From positions 1,250,001-1,314,000 of the forward strand of contig NZ_VFOF01000001.1 of the NCBI RefSeq assembly GCF_006715975.1: DNA of 64,000 nucleotides, read 5' to 3'. Under the pieces are notes generated by a model. That model worked only from the letters and a program-made list of their open reading frames with translations, was not told where the DNA came from and ran no database searches. The DNA is from Zymomonas mobilis. GTDB lineage: Bacteria; Pseudomonadota; Alphaproteobacteria; Sphingomonadales; Sphingomonadaceae. Position 1 is the first letter of the stretch, and each line of letters opens with the position of its first letter. This document shows, one piece after another, positions 1 through 8,681 of this stretch. The position numbers and the translations under genes were made by a program.

Positions 1-735
1 GTCATTGGCACCATCACCCAAGGTAATAGTTTCTTCAAGCTTGATGCCGAAGCGATTGCATTCTTCCTGCAAAATTTCTTTTTTGGTTTCAGGGCCTAAA
101 ATCGGATCAAGAACCTGACCTGTCAGGGTGTCACCTTCAAATTCCAAGGTATTAGCAAAGGCTTTTTCAAAACCGATTTCTTTGGCAACCGGTACCGCGA
201 AATCAAGAAAACCACCGGAAACCAAGAAGCAATGTGCGCCATTGGCATTCATTGTCTGGATCAGGGTTTTCACCCCTGGCGTCAGATGGATGCGGTCGCG
301 AACACATTCTTCAATAATTGATGTTTTCAAACCAGCCAGCAGCTTGGTTCTGGCTTTCAGAGATTCATCAAAGTTCAACTCCCCACGCATGGCGCGGATC
401 GTGATTTCTTCGGACTCTTTTCTGAAACCGGCATAATCAGCCAGTTCATCCATGCATTCATCAGCAATAGCCGTTGAATCCATGTCGGATATCAGCAGTT
501 TTTTGCGACGATGTTCGTCATTTTGGACAAAAACATCTACGCCCGCCATAAAATCGGCAAAAACAACCCGTGCATCAGCCAGAGTGATACCGTCCAAAGA
601 CAGATCAACTGCTTTTTCTGGTGCCAGCCATTTTTGATCCCCGATTTTAGCCCCTTTTGCGGCCAGAATTGATTGGGCATGATCAAGAGCATCTACGGGC
701 AAGGATTTTGCTGCTATCAATGTAGCAATGAGCAT
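1..735 (-). CDS. serB: Phosphoserine phosphatase SerB (C-terminus cut by window edge)
   Basis: HAD-superfamily phosphatase that releases serine from O-phosphoserine, the last step of serine synthesis in the cytosol. Reading the minus strand from ATG at 735, residues 84-88 are DMDST, the HAD motif I with the nucleophilic and acid/base aspartates. It is followed by a DECMDE segment and, further on, the VSGGF motif with the conserved serine. The last residues before the window edge are GDGAND, HAD motif III. The protein therefore lacks only its C-terminal end, which lies outside the window. Residues 1-75 form the less conserved N-terminal domain usual in proteobacterial SerB. The start codon lies inside the beginning of miaA on the other strand, with 8 shared bases, so each gene's promoter must sit in or next to the other's coding sequence. 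Identity is secure; only the exact start is open. Confidence 0.93.
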   Translation of the reverse strand, partial: MLIATLIAAKSLPVDALDHAQSILAAKGAKIGDQKWLAPEKAVDLSLDGITLADARVVFADFMAGVDVFVQNDEHRRKKLLISDMDSTAIADECMDELADYAGFRKESEEITIRAMRGELNFDESLKARTKLLAGLKTSIIEECVRDRIHLTPGVKTLIQTMNANGAHCFLVSGGFLDFAVPVAKEIGFEKAFANTLEFEGDTLTGQVLDPILGPETKKEILQEECNRFGIKLEETITLGDGAND

Positions 736-1666
736 ATCCGAATCTCCTAAAAAACATTCAGTTCTCCTCATCGCAGGCCCAACAGCAAGCGGCAAGTCGC
801 AATTAGCTATTGCAATGGGGATGAAAGCAAACGGCATCATTATCAATGCCGATGCTTCGCAATTATATACTGATCTAAAAATCTTAACAGCCCGTCCAAG
901 CGATGAGGACGAAAAAATATTACCCCATCGCTTATTTGGAATTCAGGATGGTAGTGAACCCGCTTCGGCTGTTTTTTGGGCAGAACTCGCAAAAAAAGAA
1001 ATAAAACAAGCCCATGAAAAGGGAAAACTGCCTATTCTGGTCGGTGGTACTGGTCTTTATATCCGAACCTTGCTGGAAGGAATTGCGCCGATACCAGATA
1101 TTGACCCAGAAATTCGTTCTGAAGTTCGGTCTATGACCGTAGAACAGGCCTATAATACATTACAGTTAGAGGACGAAAACGCCGCAAAAAGACTTCGTCC
1201 AACCGATAAAACGCGGATTATGCGCGCCTTGGAAGTGAAGCGTTCAACGGGTCACCCTTTGCATTATTGGCAGCAGAAAAAAACGGGCGGCATTGCTGAT
1301 GAAATAAAATTGCAATCTTTCATCATTATACCCCCGTCAGATATCTTAAGGTCTCGGTGTGACAAAAGATTTGATCAAATGTTGGAACAAGGTGCCGAGA
1401 AAGAAGTTATTCGACTAGTAGGTCGTCAATTGTCAGCAGAATTACCGATTATGCGAGCTATTGGCGTAAGAGAAATCGTGTCTTATATAAGAGGGGAAAT
1501 TGATCGATTAACAATGATCGAAAAAGCTAAGGCAGCAACCCGTCAATATGCCAAAAGGCAGAGAACGTGGTTCCGTCATCAGACGCCTGAAGGTTGGATA
1601 AAAATTTTCGATGACATCAATTTTAAAAAAATTGACGATTCCGCAATAAAATTATTATCAATATAG
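728..1666 (+). CDS. miaA: tRNA dimethylallyltransferase MiaA
   Basis: Transfers a dimethylallyl group to adenosine 37 of tRNAs that read codons starting with U, the first step to ms2i6A. The P-loop GPTASGKS is at residues 17-24, followed by the family segment NADASQLY and the TARPS loop. Further on are GGTGLYIR, the DP-x-R tRNA-binding region and the C-terminal RQYAKRQRTWFR motif. At 312 residues it has the normal family length. The ATG at 728 has no close Shine-Dalgarno; the nearest AAGGA is about 22 bases upstream inside serB. No in-frame ATG lies further upstream before the P-loop spacing becomes abnormal, so this start is kept. It is divergent from serB with overlapping 5' ends and followed by a 151-base gap before ilvB. 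Identity is very secure. Confidence 0.95.
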   Translation: MSISESPKKHSVLLIAGPTASGKSQLAIAMGMKANGIIINADASQLYTDLKILTARPSDEDEKILPHRLFGIQDGSEPASAVFWAELAKKEIKQAHEKGKLPILVGGTGLYIRTLLEGIAPIPDIDPEIRSEVRSMTVEQAYNTLQLEDENAAKRLRPTDKTRIMRALEVKRSTGHPLHYWQQKKTGGIADEIKLQSFIIIPPSDILRSRCDKRFDQMLEQGAEKEVIRLVGRQLSAELPIMRAIGVREIVSYIRGEIDRLTMIEKAKAATRQYAKRQRTWFRHQTPEGWIKIFDDINFKKIDDSAIKLLSI

Positions 1667-1766
1667 TTGACGTGAATAGTTTTATTCTTTTAAGGCCGTC
1701 CTCTACCTTTGCTGTTTTAAGCTTCACTTCATTTTAGCCTTTCCATTATCAAGGCTACAAACTGGA

Positions 1767-1855
1767 CCATGACAGTCATCGCGATTTGGTCATGGGGTTT
1801 CGAAAAGGAAATAAAGCATGTGTCGCCAACTCAGCGGCGCCGCCATTGTTCTTGA
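1767..1855 (+). promoter_or_regulatory. ilvB leader: inverted repeat and possible upstream ORF
   Basis: Just upstream of ilvB lies a perfect 7-base inverted repeat, CCATGAC at 1767-1773 and GTCATGG at 1789-1795. An extra GTCAT at 1775-1779 could compete for pairing. An ATG at 1769, inside the left arm, opens a 28-codon frame (1769-1855). It begins Met-Thr-Val-Ile-Ala-Ile-Trp and runs through the ilvB start in a different frame. Three branched-chain residues in the first six codons plus a hairpin would fit translation-coupled control of ilvBNC. However, there is no good ribosome binding site and no U-run terminator, so chance cannot be excluded. A TTGACG element at 1667-1672 could be the -35 box of the operon, but no convincing -10 follows. 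Confidence 0.25.
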
Positions 1856-3605
1856 AACACTCAAGGATATGGGTGTCGATCTGATCTTCGGCTATCCCGG
1901 CGGAGCAGTACTCCCCATTTATGATGCCCTTTATCAGGATGAAGGCATCCGGCATATTCTGGCTCGTCAAGAAGGCGGGGCTGTCCATGCAGCAGAAGGC
2001 TATGCACGGTCGACCGGAAAACCCGGTGTTGTTATTGTGACCTCAGGTCCTGGGGCCACCAATGCTGTAACCGGCATTGCCGATGCCATGCTTGATTCCA
2101 TTCCGTTGGTTGTCTTTTCTGGACAGGTAGCGACGAATTTAATCGGAACAGATGCTTTTCAGGAAGCGGATACAATCGGCATTACCCGCCATTGTACCAA
2201 GCATAATTATTTGGTTCGTGATCCCAAAGATTTGGCTCAAACGATTGTCGAAGCTTTCCATCTGGCGACATCCGGTCGTCCAGGTCCGGTGGTTATCGAC
2301 CTTCCGAAAAACGTTCAAACGGCTATTATCGACTATATCAAGCCCGATCCGAATAAGCGGATGCATAAGGGTTATCGCCCACGGGTAAAAGCCGATCCGG
2401 TCGAAATCACCCAAGCCTTGGATATGATTGCTAAAGCCAAGCGCCCGGTTTTCTATACTGGTGGCGGTGTGATCAATTCAGGCCCGAATGCCAGCAAAGC
2501 ATTACGTGAGTTAGCCGATTTGACGGGTGTTCCAGTGACCTCGACCCTGATGGGCTTGGGCGCTTTTCCGGCCTCTTCCCAGCAATGGTTGGGTATGCTT
2601 GGTATGCACGGCACCTATGAAGCCAACTTTGCCATGCATGATGCTGATTTAGTCGTAGCGCTTGGTAGTCGCTTTGACGATCGCGTCACCTGTAAGGTTG
2701 AAAGCTTCTCGCCGAACGCCAAGAAGATTCACGTCGATATTGACCGTTCTTCTATCAACCGCATTATTCATGTTGATTTGCCGATTGTCGGTGATGTTGG
2801 CTCTGTCATGCAGGATATGGTGACGCTTTGGAAAGAAAAGCATTACCAGATGCAGGATATCTCGGCATGGTGGGTGCAGATTGATGAATGGCGCGCCAAA
2901 CAATGCTTGAACTTTACCAAGCAGGGCAATGAAATCATGCCACAGCAGGCTATTCGTAGCCTGTGGGAAGCGACAAAAGGTAAAAACCCGATTGTTTCTA
3001 CCGAAGTCGGCCAGCATCAGATGTGGACAGCCCAATATTTCGGTTTTGATGATCCTAACCATTTCCTGACTTCAGGTGGTTTGGGCACGATGGGCTATGG
3101 TTTCCCGTCTATCATCGGGGCGCAGGTTGGTAATCCAGATAGCTTGTGCATGACGATTGCTGGTGAAGCATCTTTCCAGATGAATGTTCAGGAAATGGCG
3201 ACCGTTGCGCAATATCGTTTGCCGGTCAAAATTTTCATTTTGAATAACCGATTCATGGGCATGGTGCGTCAGTGGCAGGATCTGCTTTATGATCATCGCC
3301 GCTCACAGAGCTATTCTGAAGCGCTGCCTGATTTTGTGGCTTTGGCCAAAGCTTATGGCTGGAACGCGTTAAAGATTGAAAAGCCTTCACAGCTTGAAGA
3401 TGGCATTAAGACTATGCTGGAAACGCCAGGGCCAGTATTGGTCGACTGCCAGGTTGCCCAGTTAGCGAATTGTTTACCGATGGTGCCGCCAGGGTCGGGG
3501 CAGACAGAAATGATTTTGGAATCGGATATCACCGATAACCATGTCAAGAAGCAGGAATATACCCCTTCCGCTTCCTCGTCATCTGCAGCCACAATTCGCG
3601 GTTAA
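1818..3605 (+). CDS. ilvB: Acetolactate synthase large (catalytic) subunit
   Basis: Thiamine-diphosphate enzyme that condenses two pyruvates to acetolactate (valine/leucine), or pyruvate with 2-ketobutyrate (isoleucine). Visible parts are the N-terminal PYR domain with GYPGGAVLPIYDAL and the catalytic glutamate of RQEGGAVHAAEGYAR. A central FAD-type domain follows (residues about 195-330), then a C-terminal PP domain. In the TDP/metal motif the usual GDGS reads G449-E-A-S followed by FQMNVQEM and NNRFMGMVRQWQ. As I recall, GEAS is common in alphaproteobacterial enzymes, so this is probably a lineage form and not a defect. A 25-residue Ser/Ala-rich tail closes the 595-residue protein. ATG at 1818 has AAAAGGAA at 1803-1810. 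First gene of ilvBNC, 21 bases before ilvN. The symbol could equally be ilvI or ilvG. Confidence 0.95.
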   Translation: MCRQLSGAAIVLETLKDMGVDLIFGYPGGAVLPIYDALYQDEGIRHILARQEGGAVHAAEGYARSTGKPGVVIVTSGPGATNAVTGIADAMLDSIPLVVFSGQVATNLIGTDAFQEADTIGITRHCTKHNYLVRDPKDLAQTIVEAFHLATSGRPGPVVIDLPKNVQTAIIDYIKPDPNKRMHKGYRPRVKADPVEITQALDMIAKAKRPVFYTGGGVINSGPNASKALRELADLTGVPVTSTLMGLGAFPASSQQWLGMLGMHGTYEANFAMHDADLVVALGSRFDDRVTCKVESFSPNAKKIHVDIDRSSINRIIHVDLPIVGDVGSVMQDMVTLWKEKHYQMQDISAWWVQIDEWRAKQCLNFTKQGNEIMPQQAIRSLWEATKGKNPIVSTEVGQHQMWTAQYFGFDDPNHFLTSGGLGTMGYGFPSIIGAQVGNPDSLCMTIAGEASFQMNVQEMATVAQYRLPVKIFILNNRFMGMVRQWQDLLYDHRRSQSYSEALPDFVALAKAYGWNALKIEKPSQLEDGIKTMLETPGPVLVDCQVAQLANCLPMVPPGSGQTEMILESDITDNHVKKQEYTPSASSSSAATIRG

Positions 3606-3626
3606 TCATTAAGGAATTTACCCATC

Positions 3627-4139
3627 ATGGATAGCGGAGAAGTGATAGAGCGTCATACGCTTTCTGTCACTGTTGATAACGTGGCCGGTATTCTTGCCCG
3701 CATTGCAGGCATGTTTTCGACCAGAGGCTACAATATCGAAAGTTTGACGGTTGCGGATGTCACGAAAGATAACGCGATAAGCCGGTTAAGCATTGTGACC
3801 AGCGGCCTTCCCCATGTCATCGATCAGATGGTTCATCAATTGGATCGTCTGCCACCGGTGCATCGGGTTGTCGATTTGACGGCGGTTGGCCCCCATGTCG
3901 AACGGGAATTAGCGCTTATCAAAGTGGTTGGTGTCGGTGATAACCGCATCGAAGCTTTACGCTTGGCTGAAGTCTATCATGCTCGGGTAGTTGATGCGAC
4001 CATCGCCAGTTTTATCTTTGAAGTAACCGGCACAACTGAAAAAGTTGAAAAATTTCTCGAGCTAATGGGTGAATTAGGCTTGGTTGAAGTCGCGCGCACA
4101 GGTATTGCCGCTATGGCGCGCGGTCGGGATGCTTTTTAG
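3627..4139 (+). CDS. ilvN: Acetolactate synthase small (regulatory) subunit
   Basis: Regulatory partner of the upstream catalytic subunit; in this family it raises activity and confers valine feedback inhibition. Residues 9-85 form an ACT domain with HTLSVTVDNVAGILARIAGMFSTRGYNIESL, whose N-terminal glycine/asparagine region normally binds valine. Residues 90-165 are the second, C-terminal half typical of full-length subunits. At 170 residues it is the long (IlvH-like) form. A clear AAGGAA precedes the ATG. It lies 21 bases after ilvB and 45 before ilvC in the same direction, so co-transcription is expected. The symbol ilvH would serve equally well. Confidence 0.94.
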   Translation: MDSGEVIERHTLSVTVDNVAGILARIAGMFSTRGYNIESLTVADVTKDNAISRLSIVTSGLPHVIDQMVHQLDRLPPVHRVVDLTAVGPHVERELALIKVVGVGDNRIEALRLAEVYHARVVDATIASFIFEVTGTTEKVEKFLELMGELGLVEVARTGIAAMARGRDAF

Positions 4140-4175
4140 ATTCCCCGAGCATATAAGCGTTTAGAATAAGAATAG

Positions 4176-5204
<1,029 letters not shown>

Positions 5205-5228
5205 TTTTTCATTAAATTAGATTGTTTC

Positions 5229-5261
5229 AAAAAAGCCGGAAACGATGTTTCCGGCTTTTTT
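5229..5261 (+). terminator. Rho-independent terminator of ilvBNC
   Basis: Perfect stem GCCGGAAAC (5235-5243) / GTTTCCGGC (5247-5255) with a 3-base loop, preceded by an A-run and followed by a T-run (5256-5261). The A-run makes it usable on both strands, but the adjacent gene on the other side (trxB) ends about 195 bases away. Confidence 0.9.
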
Positions 5262-5455
5262 GTTGAGTTATTTGCCAAAATAAAGCGCCAACTAGCGCTC
5301 AAAAGCTAAAATTTTGATTTTTAAATCCGTCATTCTTAAAATCAGACTTGGGTCACAAGACTTAAGAGACGGTAATTTTATCTTGCCAGCGTTTATGCCC
5401 TGCCCCGCACCAAAATATCGGCTCATCAGGGCAGGATAGAAATCTCAAATTGACT

Positions 5456-6412
5456 TTAATCTTCTTTGAAATCGATTTCGCCCAAAAAGCGTTCTACATC
5501 CAAAGCGGCCATACAACCAGTTCCTGCCGCTGTGACAGCTTGGCGGTAATGTTTATCCATTACATCGCCACAAGCAAAAACGCCTTCAATACTGGTTTGG
5601 GTGGTTCCAGGAGTGACCTCGATATAGCCTTCATCATCTAATTTCAGATGTCCCTGAAACAGTTCCGTCGCGGGTTTATGGCCAATAGCAATAAAAGCAC
5701 CTTCTGTTTCCAAAAGGGATTCTTCACCCGTCTGGGTATCTTTTATTTTGACAGCGGATAAAGCGCTATCTTCTCCAGCGATAAATTCAGAAACAACGCT
5801 ATTCCACTGCAATTTAATTGCCGGATTAGCGAGAAGCCGCCGTTGCAGAATTTTTTCAGCCCGTAAGCTATCGCGACGATGAATCAGCGTTACTTCAGGG
5901 CTATGATTGGTGAGATAGAGCGCCTCTTCCACCGCGGTATTACCACCGCCAATGACAACAACTTTTTTCCCACGGAAGAAAAAACCGTCACAGGTCGCAC
6001 AGGCAGAGATGCCTTTTCCCCGCAGTGCGGTTTCGCTTTCCAAGCCTAACCAGCGAGCTTGCGCACCCGTTGAGATAATCAAGCTATCGGCGAGATAAAC
6101 CTGACCATCATCACCCGTTAAACGGTAAGGGCGTTGAGAAAAATCAACCGAAGCAATGATATCCCAAACCAGCTTGGCACCAACATTTTCAGCCTGTGCC
6201 TGCATTTCTTCCATCAACCAAGGACCTTGGACAGGTTCGCGAAAACCTGGGAAGTTTTCAACTTCGGTTGTAATCGTCAGCTGGCCACCGGGCTGCAAAC
6301 CTTGGGCTACGATAGGATTTAATCCGGCGCGGGCAGCATAAATAGCCGCCGTTAGCCCAGCAGGCCCGCTACCAAGAATAAAAACACGGGTCGAGATCGG
6401 ATCAGCACTCAT
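5456..6412 (-). CDS. trxB: Thioredoxin reductase
   Basis: FAD/NADPH disulfide reductase that recycles thioredoxin in the cytosol. The FAD-binding GSGPAG is at residues 14-19, the redox-active pair CATC at 138-141, and the NADPH-binding GGGNTA at 155-160. The C-terminal FAD motif GVFACGDVMDKHYRQAVTAAGTGCMAA is also present. At 318 residues it matches the low-molecular-weight bacterial enzyme. The ATG at 6412 is preceded by AAGGAG on the minus strand with 8-base spacing. It is a single gene, with a possible palindromic operator in its leader. Identity secure. Confidence 0.96.
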   Translation of the reverse strand: MSADPISTRVFILGSGPAGLTAAIYAARAGLNPIVAQGLQPGGQLTITTEVENFPGFREPVQGPWLMEEMQAQAENVGAKLVWDIIASVDFSQRPYRLTGDDGQVYLADSLIISTGAQARWLGLESETALRGKGISACATCDGFFFRGKKVVVIGGGNTAVEEALYLTNHSPEVTLIHRRDSLRAEKILQRRLLANPAIKLQWNSVVSEFIAGEDSALSAVKIKDTQTGEESLLETEGAFIAIGHKPATELFQGHLKLDDEGYIEVTPGTTQTSIEGVFACGDVMDKHYRQAVTAAGTGCMAALDVERFLGEIDFKED

Positions 6413-6456
6413 GGACAGCGCTCCTTAAAAAAGCAAAGGATAGATGAAATGGCCGC

Positions 6457-6473
6457 TATTCTATTGCAGAATA
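6457..6473. promoter_or_regulatory. Inverted repeat in trxB leader
   Basis: TATTCT (6457-6462) and AGAATA (6468-6473) form a 6-base inverted repeat with a 5-base spacer, 45-60 bases upstream of the trxB start. It may be an operator or part of the promoter. No known regulator consensus is recognised. Confidence 0.2.
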
Positions 6474-6586
6474 AACGCGGGATGATGAAAGAAATATTTT
6501 AAAGAAGGATATAACTGAAAAGGCGTCCTTTTTATGGCCGACATAACCGCCATCTATACAGGTCAGGCAATCCCTCGGTAAAAAAT

Positions 6587-6611
6587 GTCATTATAATCAA
6601 GATATAATGAC
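6587..6611 (-). terminator. AT-rich hairpin, probable terminator of the CatA-like gene
   Basis: Nine-base perfect inverted repeat GTCATTATA / TATAATGAC around a 7-base loop. On the minus strand it is followed by ATTTTTT. It lies about 85 bases downstream of the CatA-like gene. A shorter T-run on the plus side means it could act in both directions. Confidence 0.5.
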
Positions 6612-6695
6612 CTGATTTTTCTGCAATCAATTTTTGCTAACAAGAGGGTAAGTTTAAATATGGGGAAAGGCTGCATTAAAGCTTACCCCCGCCCC

Positions 6696-7355
6696 TTATA
6701 TCATTTTTTCCTCAACGGGATGCTCTATCCATAAAGAATCTGGATCGGCGAAGAGCGTTTCAAGCTGTATAAAAAAATGACTGGCATGAAGGCCATCAAC
6801 AAAAGCATGATTAAATTTGCATGAGACCGGAATTTTGCCGTCTTTCAGTTTTCCCCATGTCAGTGTTGGCACCGAAGCTCCAAAAGAAAACTCAGCATGT
6901 GTGATTGCACTGAAATATACCCAAGGAAGACAGCTTGCGCAGAAAAAATTCTCTTGCTGCACAATAAGGGGGGCGGCTGCAGTCGTTTTCGCTATTTCAA
7001 TTTTTTCGGTAACAGCTTTTGTAAAAGAGATAAAATCAGCCGTATTTTCGCACCATATCTGCCGGAATCCTTCGTTATCCGTCATAATCGGTGTCATCAC
7101 TTCGATATTTGCATATTCAATAATCTTCTCGCCTAAAATGCGCTGTTTTAACTGGGGCACTGAATTAGCCGCGCGAAGGATCGCATATAAAGCAAGTTGG
7201 AAGAAGGATACCCTATTGTCTTTCGCCGATTCATATAAGCGTTGCGCTTCTATCGGAACGCAAAGATTAAAACAGGGATTGGCGAATTTACGATAAAAAT
7301 CAAAATGCGCTTTTCTAGGCCAAATTTGAGTGTCGATAATTTTATACGCAGTCAT
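6696..7355 (-). CDS. CatA-type chloramphenicol acetyltransferase family protein
   Basis: Trimeric acetyl-CoA-dependent O-acyltransferase fold. The catalytic signature appears near the C-terminus as NHAFVDGLHASHF with the histidine at residue 183. It corresponds to the HHAVCDGFH catalytic motif of chloramphenicol acetyltransferases. The N-terminal RKAHFDFYRKFANPCFNLC also follows the family pattern (R-x-x-x-F-x-x-F). Length (219) equals that of classical CAT. Whether chloramphenicol is the natural substrate cannot be told: chromosomal CAT homologues without mobile-element context often have unknown substrates. No insertion sequence or integron features lie around it. The gene stands alone between trxB and a vanZ-like gene on the same strand, with a hairpin terminator behind it. 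Family assignment is firm; activity is inferred. Confidence 0.8.
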   Translation of the reverse strand: MTAYKIIDTQIWPRKAHFDFYRKFANPCFNLCVPIEAQRLYESAKDNRVSFFQLALYAILRAANSVPQLKQRILGEKIIEYANIEVMTPIMTDNEGFRQIWCENTADFISFTKAVTEKIEIAKTTAAAPLIVQQENFFCASCLPWVYFSAITHAEFSFGASVPTLTWGKLKDGKIPVSCKFNHAFVDGLHASHFFIQLETLFADPDSLWIEHPVEEKMI

Positions 7356-7430
7356 AAATCCAGCCTGTTTTTAGGCATTATTTTGATGTCAGATTTATAG
7401 AAAGCAATATCTGATTTTAATGCCGAGTCT

Positions 7431-7787
7431 TCATTGCACCATAAAACGTTTTATCGCATTTCTGACCAGCAGAACAAATAAAACGGCGCTGATATCAGCG
7501 AGCCAATCGGCTAATTCGGCATCACGATGGATAAAGGGAATCGCTTGGGTTAATTCAATAAGAGCGCCAAATAGACCAAGCCCAACAGCAATTTTGAAAG
7601 ATCGCGTTTTCTGCCAGCCTAAACAGGCGAGAATCGTCAAGGTAACAAAAGCAATAATATGATCTATTTTATCGCTAGGTGCCAAATGGATAGTATCGGC
7701 AGCGGGCATAATCGCCAGACCATAAGCGGCTAAAAGAGTCAGCCAAAAGATTACTTTGATAAAGGATTGTAGCGGTAAGGAGATCAA
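7431..7787 (-). CDS. VanZ-family small membrane protein
   Basis: A 118-residue protein with about four hydrophobic segments. It carries the VanZ-like pattern DKIDHIIAF near residue 40 and GALIELTQ...DAELADWLADISAVL in the second half. VanZ proteins are named after a teicoplanin-resistance factor, but most members, including this type in alphaproteobacteria, have no established role beyond a probable envelope function. The start is uncertain: the frame opens with TTG at 7787, no ATG occurs before the first membrane segment and no clear Shine-Dalgarno is visible. It follows rpmE on the same strand but is separated from it by a strong terminator, so it is probably transcribed on its own or by read-through. 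Confidence 0.65.
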   Translation of the reverse strand: MISLPLQSFIKVIFWLTLLAAYGLAIMPAADTIHLAPSDKIDHIIAFVTLTILACLGWQKTRSFKIAVGLGLFGALIELTQAIPFIHRDAELADWLADISAVLFVLLVRNAIKRFMVQ

Positions 7788-7805
7788 GGGTTATTTCTTA
7801 ATAAC

Positions 7806-7833
7806 AAAAAGACGAGGTGGCCGAAGCCACCCC
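7806..7833 (-). terminator. Rho-independent terminator of rpmE
   Basis: On the minus strand an 8-base GC-rich stem closes on a TTCG tetraloop (loop at 7822-7825). It is followed by TCTTTTTG. Stem arms are 7826-7833 and 7814-7821. It lies 8 bases beyond the rpmE stop. Confidence 0.88.
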
Positions 7834-7841
7834 GATATGAC

Positions 7842-8072
7842 TCATTTGCCTTTGAGAGACAGGCCACCAAAGCGCTTGTTAAAGCGAGCAACCATACCAC
7901 CAGCATCAACGAGCTGTGAACGGCCACCAGTCCATGCCGGATGAACGCGCGGATCGATATCCAGCTTCATGGTATCGCCTTCTTTACCCCATGTAGAACG
8001 GGTTTCGAATACGGTACCGTCCGTCAACTGGACTTTGATGAAATGATAATCAGGATGAATATTCTGCTTCAT
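7842..8072 (-). CDS. rpmE: 50S ribosomal protein L31 (cysteine-free form)
   Basis: Ribosomal large-subunit protein of 76 residues beginning [16 protein letters not shown]. It has the conserved [15 protein letters not shown] and FNKRFGGL blocks. The CxxC zinc-ribbon cysteines of the zinc-binding L31 type are absent: the protein has no cysteine at all, so it is a zinc-independent form. The ATG at 8072 is supported by GGAG six bases upstream; a longer reading to 8168 would add unrelated residues and is rejected. It lies about 130 bases after fabZ and has its own terminator. Confidence 0.93.
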   Translation of the reverse strand: MKQNIHPDYHFIKVQLTDGTVFETRSTWGKEGDTMKLDIDPRVHPAWTGGRSQLVDAGGMVARFNKRFGGLSLKGK

Positions 8073-8132
8073 GATACACTCCGTTAAATAGCTGGTTACC
8101 GACCAGCCGGATAGAGAAGCTGCATCTAGCCT

Positions 8133-8155
8133 GCTCTTGTCCAAGAAACAAGAGC
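8133..8155. other. Hairpin between fabZ and rpmE
   Basis: Perfect 8-base inverted repeat GCTCTTGT / ACAAGAGC with a 7-base loop, upstream of rpmE and 46 bases beyond fabZ. There is no T-run on either side. It could be an mRNA-stabilising 3' end of the fabZ operon or part of the rpmE leader. Confidence 0.4.
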
Positions 8156-8201
8156 GGCCAGAATACAAATGATAATAAAAAGCCGTCCGACAGAATTATA
8201 A

Positions 8202-8675
8202 TTAGTTCTTCGGATCCGCAATCATCGCGGTGAACTCTGTTTCGGCAGCGACTTTGTCTTCAATCAAAGCCCGTGCTTTGAACTTGCAGATTTTTGCCCG
8301 CTTTTGCAAAAATTCGACTTCCAAGCGTAACAGAATACCCGGTTCAACCGGCATCCGGAATTTCGTCTCGTTAATGGCCATGAAGTAAACGAGCTTGCCC
8401 GTTCCAGCCAGACCCAGCGTTTCGATTGCCAAAACACCGGCAGCCTGTGCCAAAGCTTCTACAATCAGAACACCCGGCATAATAGGATTGCCAGGAAAAT
8501 GGCCTGCAAAGAAAGGCTCGTTAATCGTAACCGCTTTGATTGCGACGATTTTTTCACCCGGGATCAGGCTTTCGACCCGATCGACCAATAACATTGGGAA
8601 ACGATGGGGCAAAGCCGCCATAACCCGCTTGACATCAAGCGGGCCAGTTGATGCCGTTTTAGTTGTTTCTGTCAT
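8202..8675 (-). CDS. fabZ: 3-hydroxyacyl-[acyl-carrier-protein] dehydratase FabZ
   Basis: Hot-dog-fold dehydratase of type II fatty acid synthesis that removes water from beta-hydroxyacyl-ACP. [12 protein letters not shown] starts at residue 23. The catalytic [20 protein letters not shown] gives His59 and Glu73, equivalent to the E. coli active pair. Length (157) is usual. It lies 6 bases after skp at the end of the bamA operon. In many Proteobacteria lpxD precedes it and lpxA/lpxB follow. Here skp precedes it directly and rpmE follows, so the lipid A genes are missing from their usual places. Confidence 0.95.
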   Translation of the reverse strand: MTETTKTASTGPLDVKRVMAALPHRFPMLLVDRVESLIPGEKIVAIKAVTINEPFFAGHFPGNPIMPGVLIVEALAQAAGVLAIETLGLAGTGKLVYFMAINETKFRMPVEPGILLRLEVEFLQKRAKICKFKARALIEDKVAAETEFTAMIADPKN

Positions 8676-8681
8676 TTTTGA

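Noticed and set aside
5399-5442. CCTGCCC ... GGGCAGG inverted repeat downstream of trxB
   Set aside because: Real 7-base complementarity, but a 23-base loop, no T-run and alternative registers; not enough to call a terminator.
6696-7355. CatA-like gene as an acquired resistance island
   Set aside because: No flanking repeats, integrase, insertion sequence or composition change; it looks like a resident chromosomal gene.
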